Positions 42,673 to 50,336 of a stretch of DNA of 64,000 nt are shown here, one piece after another. Each line of letters begins with the position of its first letter. The first letter of the stretch is position 1. A program made the position numbers and the translations under genes. Under the pieces are notes generated by a model. It worked only from the letters and a program-made list of their open reading frames with translations. It made no database searches and was not told where the DNA came from. This stretch comes from Streptomyces sp. PCS3-D2 (GTDB lineage: Bacteria; Actinomycetota; Actinomycetes; Streptomycetales; Streptomycetaceae): positions 1,178,001 to 1,242,000 of the forward strand of contig NZ_CP097800.1 of NCBI RefSeq assembly GCF_000612545.2, written 5' to 3'.

Positions 42673-43662
42673 ATGCTGCTTTCCACGACCCGCTCGCGCC
42701 GCGCCGCCGCCACGGCCGTCGCCGCGGTCGCCGCAGGCGCACTGGCCGCCACCACCGCGCCCGCCGCCACGGCCGCGGAGCACACCGCCGCCCCCCGGCT
42801 CAGCGTCCTGTCGTACAACGTGTTCCTGATGAGCAAGAACCTCTACCCGAACTGGGGCCAGGACCACCGGGCCGCGGAGATCCCCAAGACCGCCTTCTAC
42901 CAGGGCCACGACGTGGTCGTACTCCAGGAGGCCTTCGACAACAGCTCCTCGGACGCGCTGAAGGCGAACTCCGCCGCGCAGTACCCGTACCAGACCCCGG
43001 TCGTCGGCCGCAGCAGGAGCGGCTGGGACGCCACGGGCGGCGCCTACTCCTCCACCACCCCGGAGGACGGCGGCGTCACGGTCCTCAGCAAGTGGCCGAT
43101 CGTCCGCAAGGAACAGTTCGTCTTCAAGGACGCCTGCGGCGCCGACTGGTGGTCCAACAAGGGCTTCGCCTACGTCGTGCTCGACGTGGGCGGCACGAAG
43201 GTGCACGTGGTCGGCACGCACGCGCAGTCCACCGATCCGGGCTGCGGCGCGGGCGAGGCCGCGCAGATGCGCGCCCGGCAGTTCCGGGCCATCGACACCT
43301 TCCTGGACGGCAAGAACATCCCGGCGAACGAGCAGGTCATCCTGGCCGGCGACCTCAACGTCGACTCGCGCACCCCGGAGTACGCGAGCATGCTCGCCAA
43401 CGCCGACCTGGCCGACTCCGACTCGCGCACGGGCCACCCGTACTCCTTCGACACCGCCCTGAACTCGATAGCGAAGTACCGCTACCCGACGGACCCGCGC
43501 GAGGACCTGGACTACGTCCTCTACCGCAAGGGCAACGCCCGCCCGGCGGGCTGGGAGAACAACGTGGTCAAGGAGGAGTCGGCGCCCTGGACCGTATCCA
43601 GCTGGGGCACCTCGTACACCTACACCAACCTCTCCGACCACTACCCGCTGATCGGACGCTGA
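42673..43662 (+). CDS. Secreted sphingomyelin phosphodiesterase-like enzyme
   Basis: 329-aa endonuclease/exonuclease/phosphatase-fold protein. The signal peptide (1-~35) is Ala-rich. The metal and catalytic residues appear as SYNVF (N49), QEAFD (E86), GTHAQS, GDLNVDS, and LSDHYPL (final catalytic His). CGADWWSNKGF is typical of bacterial neutral sphingomyelinase-like proteins. It would cleave phosphodiester bonds in sphingomyelin or related phospholipids outside the cell. ATG at 42673 has GGAG 6 nt upstream; ATG at 42658 is in frame but lacks spacing. Confidence 0.9.
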   Translation: MLLSTTRSRRAAATAVAAVAAGALAATTAPAATAAEHTAAPRLSVLSYNVFLMSKNLYPNWGQDHRAAEIPKTAFYQGHDVVVLQEAFDNSSSDALKANSAAQYPYQTPVVGRSRSGWDATGGAYSSTTPEDGGVTVLSKWPIVRKEQFVFKDACGADWWSNKGFAYVVLDVGGTKVHVVGTHAQSTDPGCGAGEAAQMRARQFRAIDTFLDGKNIPANEQVILAGDLNVDSRTPEYASMLANADLADSDSRTGHPYSFDTALNSIAKYRYPTDPREDLDYVLYRKGNARPAGWENNVVKEESAPWTVSSWGTSYTYTNLSDHYPLIGR

Positions 43663-43678
43663 CGCCCCGTCCCGGCCG

Positions 43679-43700
43679 CTGGGCGGCGCGCGCCGCCCAG
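43679..43700 (+). terminator. 22-bp perfect palindrome after the sphingomyelinase-like gene
   Basis: The 22 bases from CTGGGCGGCG to CGCCGCCCAG form a perfect G/C-only palindrome 17 bp after the stop. It is probably the first of two stacked terminator hairpins. Confidence 0.6.
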
Positions 43701-43720
43701 GACCTCTCCGCCTGACCGCA

Positions 43721-43758
43721 ACAGCCCGCCTCCCGCCCTCGGGCGGGAGGCGGGCTGT
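43721..43758. terminator. 18-bp stem hairpin, bidirectional
   Basis: Arms 43721-43738 and 43741-43758 pair perfectly over 18 bp with a 2-nt nominal loop. It lies between the convergent sphingomyelinase-like and flavoprotein genes and should stop transcripts from both sides. Confidence 0.85.
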
Positions 43759-43777
43759 CACGCGTGCGCGCCGGGAC

Positions 43778-44311
43778 CTACCGGCCGAGGCTGTCGACGG
43801 CGTCAAGGGCGAGCCCCCACGGATAGGGGACCTTCTCACCGGGCTGGTTGGGCACGAACCCGCCCTCGCCGTACAGCACCACCACGCCCATCTCCCTCAG
43901 CTCTCCCAACGACCTTTCTAGCGCCCGGTGCTGGGCGTAGGCTGCGTTCACGCACGGCATGACCGCCATCGGAATCCCCTTGCCGATACCCTCGGCAACC
44001 ACCCCCACGACGAACCGGTCCGTGAGCCCGAGCGCCCACGCGTTCACGGTGTTGAAGGTCGCCGGCGCGACGAGGATCGCGTCCGCCTTAGGCCACGCGT
44101 CAGGGTCTCCGGGCCTCTTGTAGCGGCTACGGACCGGGTGACCGGTAAGCGCGGCCAGTCCGGGCAGGCTGTCCTCCAGCCAGTCGGCGGCGGTGGGTGT
44201 CAGGCCGAGGCACACATCCCAGCCGCGGCCTTGAGCATCCTCAACCACGCTGGCGATGTCGAACACAGGCGGCGCGGCCGAGCAGAGCAGGTAGAGAGTC
44301 CTCGTCGTCAT
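43778..44311 (-). CDS. Flavoprotein (HFCD/PPC decarboxylase-like)
   Basis: 177-aa Rossmann-like flavoprotein related to the homo-oligomeric flavin-containing Cys decarboxylases. It has LYLLCSAAP near the N-terminus, ILVAPATFNTVNAWALGLTD (FMN-binding APATFNT motif) and AVMPCVNAAYAQHRA. Members decarboxylate C-terminal Cys or 4'-phosphopantothenoylcysteine; stand-alone homologues next to XRE regulators have unknown roles. ATG at 44311. Codon use is slightly less GC-biased than in neighbours, suggesting accessory DNA. Divergent from the XRE gene. Confidence 0.88.
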   Translation of the reverse strand: MTTRTLYLLCSAAPPVFDIASVVEDAQGRGWDVCLGLTPTAADWLEDSLPGLAALTGHPVRSRYKRPGDPDAWPKADAILVAPATFNTVNAWALGLTDRFVVGVVAEGIGKGIPMAVMPCVNAAYAQHRALERSLGELREMGVVVLYGEGGFVPNQPGEKVPYPWGLALDAVDSLGR

Positions 44312-44424
44312 GGCGCCCGAGCCTATGCAATCGCCCCCGATCCGGCAGGAGTCGGGACGAGGGGACGCTCGGGGGCGGGGGCACCGGTACCGTCCATGCT
44401 GACGAGTCGTGGACGGAGACCAGC

Positions 44425-45600
44425 ATGACCGCACCAGACGATGACCACGCCGGATCTCGTATCCAGGAGCAGCGGCGCCTCGCGCGTCTGACACAGCGCG
44501 AACTCGCAGACAGGATCCCCTACAGCCTCAGCCTCCTGAACCAGGTGGAATGCGGCGCGCGTGCAGCGACCCCCGGGTTCGTGGCCGCAGTGGCGCACGC
44601 GCTCAAGGTGGACACATCGCTGCTGGCAGGGCCCCCTGCCATGACATCACTGCCCCCGGACCGGCTGGTTGCTCTGGTCTCACCGATCCGAGAGGCACTG
44701 GACCGGTACGACCTCGGCCCGCTCCCCGTGCTGCCCACCGTCCGCACGGTGCCGGAACTGGCCACCGCGGCGGACGCCCTGTGCCGGCAGGTACGAGCCA
44801 CCCATCTGCGGGCCGCAGCCAAGGCCCTACCCGGCCTGATCCTGGAACTGACCCACACGGCGTGGAAGGCGCCGTCGACGCCAGCATGGCGAGCCCTCGC
44901 CTCGGCATACCGGACCGCACACGACGTGGCGCTGAAGCTCGACCACCCCGACCTCGCGCGCGTCGCCCTGGACCGCATGGGATGGGCCGCCGGTCGGGCG
45001 TCGGACCCGTGTCTGGAGGCCGTGCAACGGTACAAACGGGCGACGCTGTGGCGGTGCGCCAACTCCATCCCTCTGATCTCGTCCGGGCAGGCGCTCCTCG
45101 CCGGGGCGACGAGCCGCGAGGCCGTGGCGGTCATCGGCCAGCTCCACCTGGGCGCGGCCACCGTGGCCGCGAAGGGCGGGGACCGGACCGCCGTCGAAAC
45201 GCACCTGGCCGCGGCCCGGGAGCTCGCCGACCGTGTCGGCGGCGAGGCCCGCGAGGTCCACTGGCTGTCCTTTGGGCAGGTGAACGTCCGACTGCACGAG
45301 ATCGGCGCGTCGATCGTGCTGGCCGACTTCGATGAGGCTCTCAGCCGTGCCCGCAGGTTGAAGCTGCCCGCCTCGACGCTGACATCGCGGCGGGCCCGGT
45401 ACCTCGTGGACCGAGCGCTGGTGGAGATGGAGGCGGGCTCCGCGAAGGCGTCGCTGCGATACCTGGCGCAGGCCCGCAAGGTGGCACCGGAGCAGACTCG
45501 GCATCTGCCGGGTACGCGGAGCACGATCCGCGGGCTGCTTCACATGTCTCGGCGAGCGCCCGACGGCCTTGGGGGGATGGCCCGCTGGATCGGGCTCTAG
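44425..45600 (+). CDS. XRE-family regulator with helical repeat domain
   Basis: 391-aa regulator. The N-terminal Cro/C1-type helix-turn-helix (~12-60: QEQRRLARLTQRELADRI, then SLSLLNQVECGARAATP) precedes a ~300-residue helical, TPR-like C-terminal part. This includes AYRTAHDVALKLDHPDLARV, with QLHLGAATVAAKGGDR later. This architecture is the common Streptomyces XRE type paired with small proteins or peptides that bind the helical domain. ATG at 44425 has GGAG 6 nt upstream. The intergenic DNA to the flavoprotein gene (44312-44424) is the likely operator. Likely starts an operon with the two small genes downstream. Confidence 0.92.
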   Translation: MTAPDDDHAGSRIQEQRRLARLTQRELADRIPYSLSLLNQVECGARAATPGFVAAVAHALKVDTSLLAGPPAMTSLPPDRLVALVSPIREALDRYDLGPLPVLPTVRTVPELATAADALCRQVRATHLRAAAKALPGLILELTHTAWKAPSTPAWRALASAYRTAHDVALKLDHPDLARVALDRMGWAAGRASDPCLEAVQRYKRATLWRCANSIPLISSGQALLAGATSREAVAVIGQLHLGAATVAAKGGDRTAVETHLAAARELADRVGGEAREVHWLSFGQVNVRLHEIGASIVLADFDEALSRARRLKLPASTLTSRRARYLVDRALVEMEAGSAKASLRYLAQARKVAPEQTRHLPGTRSTIRGLLHMSRRAPDGLGGMARWIGL

Positions 45601-45684
45601 CACTCACAGATCTGTGAGCATTCATGACCTTACGAAGCGTCAGGCTGGTCTCACCACCCACTGACGACATAGGGAGCACCCGCC

Positions 45685-45909
45685 ATGGCCGCCCCGCAGG
45701 ACGCACACACAGAGATTCCGCACCCGCTCCTCAGGAAGCCGGTCCGCGACATCGCGTCCGGCATCGAGGGAACGCTCATGGCGGTGCTGATGGAGAACAC
45801 CGCCGCGGCCGACCTGCCGGAACGCTGGGCGGAGATCGCCTACATCCGGCCGGCCGGCGGCGGCCGCGAACTGTCCACGGCCGTCGCGAACATCGAGGCG
45901 GCCCGGTGA
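45685..45909 (+). CDS. Small protein next to XRE regulator
   Basis: 74-aa protein, not a DUF397 type. It is helical in the middle (IASGIEGTLMAVLMENTAAA) with a WAEIAYIRPAGGGREL motif toward the end. I recall similar short proteins beside XRE regulators in streptomycetes, but no function is known. ATG at 45685 with GGGAG at suitable spacing; the stop overlaps the next start. A 70-bp leader separates it from the XRE stop. Confidence 0.65.
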   Translation: MAAPQDAHTEIPHPLLRKPVRDIASGIEGTLMAVLMENTAAADLPERWAEIAYIRPAGGGRELSTAVANIEAAR

Positions 45910-46061
45910 CGACGGACGAGATCACCTACCAGCGGGCCGCCAAGCAGCCGCCGCGGCCGTGCCCGTGCGGCGCGCGGCCGCTGCCGCTCGGCGGGCCCGA
46001 GGGCGGCGCCGTGGTCCATGCGAAGGGCTGCCCGCGCGGCGGCCGCCACGGCATCACCTGA
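45906..46061 (+). CDS. 51-aa Cys-containing small protein
   Basis: GTG at 45906 overlaps the preceding stop (GTGA) and reads 51 codons to TGA. The sequence has a CPCG knuckle followed ~20 residues later by HAKGCP, a possible CxC...H-x3-C metal-binding set. The coupling and Cys/His pattern argue that it is real. Function unknown; likely works with the 74-aa partner or the XRE regulator. Confidence 0.6.
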   Translation: MTTDEITYQRAAKQPPRPCPCGARPLPLGGPEGGAVVHAKGCPRGGRHGIT

Positions 46062-46203
46062 CCCCGGTCGTCCGCAGCACTCGCCGGACCCTGCATTCCG
46101 CCGCCGCAGGAGAGGCGCCCGGCGCCACCCTCACCGCGATCGGGCGGGCCGGGACCGCCCCGGCCGGCGGGCGCGCACGCCGGCCGCCGGCCGGGCGCCC
46201 GGG

Positions 46204-48045
46204 TCACGCCGGGTCGTACGGCTCCTCGTACAGGCCCTCGATCAGGTCCGCGTACCGGTCACGGACCACCCGACGGCGGAGTTTGAGCGACGGGGTGAGC
46301 TCACCCGTCTCGGGGCCCCACTCCTGCGTCAGCAGCCGGTAGCGTTTGATCTGCTCGGTCCGGTTGAGCCGCGCGTTGGCCGCCGCGACCGCGCGGGCGA
46401 TCTCCTCCCGGACCGCGGGATGTCCGGCGAGCGCGCCCGGCGAGGTGTCCTCGATGCCCCGGGCGGCCGCCCAGACGGGGGCCAGTTCGGCGTCCAGGAC
46501 GAGCAGGGCGACCAAGTAGGAGCGGCCGTCGCCGTGCACCAGCGCCTGCCCGATCAGGGGGTGCTCCTTGACCGTGTTCTCCACCAGCGCGGGCGAGACG
46601 TTCTTCCCGTTGGACGTGATGATCAGTTCCTTCTTGCGGTCGGTGATCCACAGGTAGCCGTCCCCGTCGATCCGGCCGACGTCCCCCGTGGGGAACCAGC
46701 CCTCCGGGTCGGAGGCGCTCTGCACCGAGCCGTCCGGCCGCAGGTAGCCGCCGAAGACGGTCGCACCGCGGGTGAGGATCTCCCCGTCCTCCGCGATCCT
46801 CAGCTCCAGCCCCTCGATCGGGCGGCCCACCGAGCCCAGCCGGAAGCCTTCGGCGCTGTTGAGCGTGCACACCCCGGCCGTCTCGGTGAGCCCCCAGGCA
46901 TCCATGATCGTGATGCCCCAGCCGGCCCAGAAGCGGACGACGTCGATGGGCATCGGCGCGGTGGCGCTGGCCGTCCAGGTGAGCCGGTCCATGCCCGCCA
47001 GACGCAGCAGCGGGTCCAGCGTCCGCTCCTTGGCCGCTGCATACGAGGCTTCCAGCGCGGCGGGCACCTCCTCGCCGCGCTCGTGGTGGGCGGCCCGGGT
47101 GCGGGCGAGGTCGTTCGCGGCCTCGATGGCGCCGCGCCGGTCCTCGGGGAGCTGCGCGAGGACCGCGCGGACCGAGGCGGCGAGCTTCTCCCACACCCGG
47201 GGCACTCCGAAGAACTGCACCGGGCGCAGTTCTCGTACGGCCGCCGAGACAGCCGTGGGGTCGGCGCACAGCATGACGTGGGCGGCCCTCAGCAGCGGCA
47301 GGTAGATGCCGAGCACCCGCTCGGCGATGTGCGCGAAGGGCAGGTAGCAGATGTGCTCGGCATGCTCGGGCAGGTCCACGTGCCGGTCGAGGCGGACCGC
47401 CTGGAGCATCAGGTTGCGGTGGGTCAGGCGCACGCCCTTGGGGTCGCCGGTGGTGCCCGAGGTGTAGACGACGGTCAGCGGGTCCTCGGGGCCGGTCTGC
47501 TGCCAGGCCTTCTCGAAGTCCTCGGCGCGGTGGAACCGGGCGCCGCTCTCGTACAGGGAGGCGTACGTGCCGTGGCCGCGGGCCTCGGCCGCCTCGGCCA
47601 CGACGATGCGCTCCAGGGGGACGTCGGCGTCGGCCAGCAGCGGCTCCCACCGGCCGAGTTCGCGGGCGCCCTCCACGACGGCGAGCCGGGCCCTGCTGTG
47701 GCGGGCGATGTGGGCGGTCTGTTCGGGCGCGGAGGTCCCGTAGACGGTGACGGGTACGGCGCCGAGGTGGACCAGGGCGAGGTCGCTGAGCCAGTGCTCG
47801 GGGCGGTTGCCCATCATCAGCAGGACGTGCTCGCCGCGCCCGACGCCGAGGGCGGCATATCCGGCGGCGAGGACGGCGACCTCGTGGCGGACCTCGCTCC
47901 AGGTGAGCGTGGTCCACCCGGCCGCGTCGGGTCCGGCCCGCCAGGAGAGGGCGGGGAGGTCTCCGTACGCGGCGGCGTTGCGGGCCATCAGGGCGGGGAA
48001 GGTGATCTCTTCGGGTCGTCCGGGCAGTCGCAGGTTCGTGGTCAT
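46204..48045 (-). CDS. Long-chain acyl-CoA synthetase (AMP-binding)
   Basis: 613-aa adenylate-forming ligase activating fatty acids to acyl-CoA. The AMP/ATP motif is VYTSGTTGDPKGVRLTHRN (~200-218), LPFAHIAERVLG follows, and WGLTETAGV and GWFPTGDVGRIDGDGYLWITD-type segments complete the core. DRKKELIITSNGKNVSPALV carries the hinge and C-terminal domain. The layout fits the FadD15-like bacterial group. ATG at 48045 has AGGAG at good spacing. It is transcribed divergently from a MerR regulator, which probably controls it. Confidence 0.92.
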   Translation of the reverse strand: MTTNLRLPGRPEEITFPALMARNAAAYGDLPALSWRAGPDAAGWTTLTWSEVRHEVAVLAAGYAALGVGRGEHVLLMMGNRPEHWLSDLALVHLGAVPVTVYGTSAPEQTAHIARHSRARLAVVEGARELGRWEPLLADADVPLERIVVAEAAEARGHGTYASLYESGARFHRAEDFEKAWQQTGPEDPLTVVYTSGTTGDPKGVRLTHRNLMLQAVRLDRHVDLPEHAEHICYLPFAHIAERVLGIYLPLLRAAHVMLCADPTAVSAAVRELRPVQFFGVPRVWEKLAASVRAVLAQLPEDRRGAIEAANDLARTRAAHHERGEEVPAALEASYAAAKERTLDPLLRLAGMDRLTWTASATAPMPIDVVRFWAGWGITIMDAWGLTETAGVCTLNSAEGFRLGSVGRPIEGLELRIAEDGEILTRGATVFGGYLRPDGSVQSASDPEGWFPTGDVGRIDGDGYLWITDRKKELIITSNGKNVSPALVENTVKEHPLIGQALVHGDGRSYLVALLVLDAELAPVWAAARGIEDTSPGALAGHPAVREEIARAVAAANARLNRTEQIKRYRLLTQEWGPETGELTPSLKLRRRVVRDRYADLIEGLYEEPYDPA

Positions 48046-48130
48046 GGGCAGCTCCTGGCCGTTTCACATCATTGGTGCGACAGCAATACTGTTGAACCCA
48101 AGCTGTGGAGCAGAGAGCGAGGCGCAGACG
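48046..48130. promoter_or_regulatory. Divergent fadD-like/merR promoter
   Basis: An 85-bp AT-richer intergenic region with an ACAG-CAATA-CTGT dyad (48080-48092) between the starts. Shared control of both genes by the MerR product is expected from the arrangement; the dyad is a candidate operator. Confidence 0.4.
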
Positions 48131-48859
48131 ATGGCCGACCAGGCACCCGAGCCGATGCTCACCGTCGACGAGCTGGCGGCCAGGGCGGGCGTCACCGTGC
48201 GCACGGTACGGTTCTACAGCACCCGCGGGCTTTTGCCCCCTCCCGTGATCGGTCCGCGTCGGGTGGGGCACTACGGGCCGGAGCACCTGTCGCGGCTGGC
48301 TCTGATCGAGGAGCTCCAGCACCAGGGCATGACCCTGTCGGCGATCGAACGCTACCTGGACGCGCTGCCCGACGACCTGAGCGCGCACGATCTCGCGATC
48401 CACCGGGCGATGGTGGCCAGTTGGGCCCCGGACGCGGCCCGGGAGGTCTCCCGGGAGGAGCTGGAGAAGCGGGCGGGACGGAGCCTGTCGGACACGGACG
48501 TGCGGCGGCTGACGGCCATGAACGTGCTCGCCGCCTCGGGCGGGGGCTTCCGGGTGGACGTGGGCCTGCTGCGGCTGGGGGTCGCCCTGCTCGACGTGCC
48601 GATCGCGCACGAGACGATCCTGGCGGCGCGCACGGTGCTGGTGGAGCACACCCGGTCGGCAGCGCACGAGCTGACGGCTCTCTTCCGGGACGAGGTGTGG
48701 GGGCCGTTCACGGAGGGCGAGAGCGATCCGGAGCGGGTGGAGTCGATGAAGGCCCTGTCGGCGCACATGCAGCCGATGGTGGTCCAGGCCCTGGTGACGG
48801 CCTTCCAGCGGTCGCTGCGGGAGGAGCTGCGCGCGGCGTTCGCCTCCGAACACGGTTGA
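48131..48859 (+). CDS. MerR-family transcriptional regulator
   Basis: 242-aa protein. The N-terminal winged helix is LTVDELAARAGVTVRTVRFY (~10-29), followed by STRGLLPPP and RVGHYGPEHLSRLALIEELQ. The long C-terminal part (~95-242) is helical without metal-ligand Cys clusters, fitting an acyl-CoA or small-molecule sensing subgroup rather than metal sensors. ATG at 48131. It lies head-to-head with the acyl-CoA synthetase gene, the obvious regulatory target. Confidence 0.9.
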   Translation: MADQAPEPMLTVDELAARAGVTVRTVRFYSTRGLLPPPVIGPRRVGHYGPEHLSRLALIEELQHQGMTLSAIERYLDALPDDLSAHDLAIHRAMVASWAPDAAREVSREELEKRAGRSLSDTDVRRLTAMNVLAASGGGFRVDVGLLRLGVALLDVPIAHETILAARTVLVEHTRSAAHELTALFRDEVWGPFTEGESDPERVESMKALSAHMQPMVVQALVTAFQRSLREELRAAFASEHG

Positions 48860-48877
48860 CGGGTCCCGGGCGGGTCC

Positions 48878-48921
48878 GGGACGGACCCGGGGACGGACCG
48901 GGGGACGGACCGGGGACGGTC
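48878..48921. repeat. GGGACGGAC repeated four times
   Basis: GGGACGGAC at 48878, 48890 and 48902 and GGGACGGTC at 48913 have a 12, 12, 11-bp spacing directly after the merR stop. Partial self-complementarity (GGGTCC/GGACCC just upstream) allows weak hairpins. Confidence 0.8.
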
Positions 48922-49049
48922 CCGGGCGGCCGCAGTCCGTGACAGCCGTTCGGGTCTGCCGGACTGCGGGGGCGCGGGTACGGCGTGAGGGTGGGGGTGG
49001 GCGGGGCGGCGCGACGGCCCGGCCACCGTCCGGAAGGAGCGTGACAGCC

Positions 49050-49502
49050 GTGGCCCGCAACCGCCGTCTCATCCTGAGCCCGCCCTCCGAGGTCTGGCGC
49101 CTGCTGGCCGACGGGCACCGCTACGGGGAGTGGGTGACGGGCACCCGGAAGGTCCTCGCCGCGGACCCGCACTGGCCCGGCGTGGGCGCCCGGCTGCGGG
49201 TCCGGGTCGGCGCCGGCCCGCTGACCCTCGACGACACCTGCGTCGTCCGCGTCTGCGAACCGCAGCGGCGCCTGGAGCTGGAGGCCCGGGCCGAACCCTT
49301 CGGCGCGGCCCGCGTCGCCATGAACCTGGCCCCCTGGGGCCGGAACACGCTCTTCACCCTCGACTGGCATCCGCTGCGGGGTCCCGGCACCCGCATGCAC
49401 GGGCTGCCGGTGGACTACCTGGTCGCCGTGCGCAACGGCATGATGCTGACGAAGCTGGCCAGGATCGCCGTCCGGGAACACGGCACGGCCGCGCCCCGTT
49501 GA
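49050..49502 (+). CDS. SRPBCC (START-like) family protein
   Basis: 150-aa helix-grip fold protein. The N-terminal strand RNRRLILSPPSEVWRLLADG and the following YGEWVTGTRKVL are typical of polyketide-cyclase/dehydrase-like SRPBCC proteins that bind hydrophobic ligands. There is no catalytic signature. GTG at 49050 is chosen for AAGGAG 10 nt upstream; GTG at 49041 is too close to it. Single gene. Confidence 0.85.
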   Translation: MARNRRLILSPPSEVWRLLADGHRYGEWVTGTRKVLAADPHWPGVGARLRVRVGAGPLTLDDTCVVRVCEPQRRLELEARAEPFGAARVAMNLAPWGRNTLFTLDWHPLRGPGTRMHGLPVDYLVAVRNGMMLTKLARIAVREHGTAAPR

Positions 49503-49558
49503 CCCCGGCCGGGTCCTCGCCCGCCAACACCCGTTGACGCCCGGGTAGTTTACGGATC

Positions 49559-50230
49559 ATGGCAGTCATTCACCGCACCACCATGTCACCGGGCAAGCTC
49601 GAACTGATCGCCGCCTGGTTGCCGTCGAAGCCCTGGTACCGGGGCGGGGACGCACCGCTGCTCGCCAAGGCCGGCGGCTTCCGGCTCGACGACCCCGCGG
49701 GCGAGGTGGGCATCGAGTTCATGGTGGTCACCGACACCTCGGGGGGCGTCCCCGTCACCTATCAGGTACCGATGACCTACCGCGGGACGCCGCTGGAACA
49801 CGGCGAGGACGCCCTGATCGGCACCTCCGAGCACGGGGTCCTGGGCCTGCGCTGGATCTACGACGGAGCACACGACCCGGTCCTGGTCGCACAGCTGCTC
49901 GCGCTGCTGGCGGGCCGGGCGGCCGCCCAGGACCAGAACGCGAGCGACGCACCGGACCCGGCGGCCCGGGTGCTCGCCGAAGCTGCCGGAGTGCCGGAGG
50001 GGCTGGCCGGGCCGAAGGACGCGACGGACACCTCCGACGCGACCGTCGTCGGCGTCGCACCGGCCGGACGGGACGAGCCGGTGCGGGCCCTGTCCGTGTC
50101 CCGGGTGCTGGCGGCCGGGCCCGCCGTGACCGGCGGATCCGTCCTGGCCCAGCTGCTGAACCGGTGGACGGACGCCGACGCGGGCGAACTGCACGGGGTC
50201 TTCGCCGTCCTGCACGCCGCGAAGGCCTGA
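49559..50230 (+). CDS. Maltokinase N-cap-like domain protein
   Basis: 223-aa soluble protein. Its N-terminal half (IHRTTMSPGKLELIAAWLPS, then KPWYRG, YQVPMTYRGTPLEHGEDALIG) matches the cap domain found at the N-terminus of Streptomyces maltokinase-like proteins (recollection). The kinase domain itself is absent, so no catalysis is predicted. The C-terminal part is Ala/Asp-rich then GGSVLAQLLNRWTDADAGEL. ATG at 49559. Function unknown; the neighbours give no hint. Confidence 0.75.
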   Translation: MAVIHRTTMSPGKLELIAAWLPSKPWYRGGDAPLLAKAGGFRLDDPAGEVGIEFMVVTDTSGGVPVTYQVPMTYRGTPLEHGEDALIGTSEHGVLGLRWIYDGAHDPVLVAQLLALLAGRAAAQDQNASDAPDPAARVLAEAAGVPEGLAGPKDATDTSDATVVGVAPAGRDEPVRALSVSRVLAAGPAVTGGSVLAQLLNRWTDADAGELHGVFAVLHAAKA

Positions 50231-50249
50231 CCGGCAGACACCTTGACCG

Positions 50250-50288
50250 CCCCGGCCGTCCCGACCGTCCCGGGCGGGACAGCCGGGG
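50250..50288. terminator. Hairpin between convergent genes
   Basis: CCCCGGCCGTCCCG (50250-50263) pairs with CGGGACAGCCGGGG (50275-50288), one mismatch, in the 106-bp space between the N-cap-domain gene and the fadB-like gene. Probably bidirectional. Confidence 0.7.
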
Positions 50289-50336
50289 TGACCGTGACGT
50301 CCGGGGTGGAAGGGGCGGCCGGGGGGCCGTACGGGA

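Noticed and set aside
46100-46203. Long G/C-rich inverted repeats between the 51-aa protein and the acyl-CoA synthetase gene
   Set aside because: Stems are imperfect and several alternatives exist, so no single terminator could be defined.
46018-48942. A 974-codon plus-strand frame
   Set aside because: Antisense of the acyl-CoA synthetase gene, with no motif and composition of a shadow frame.
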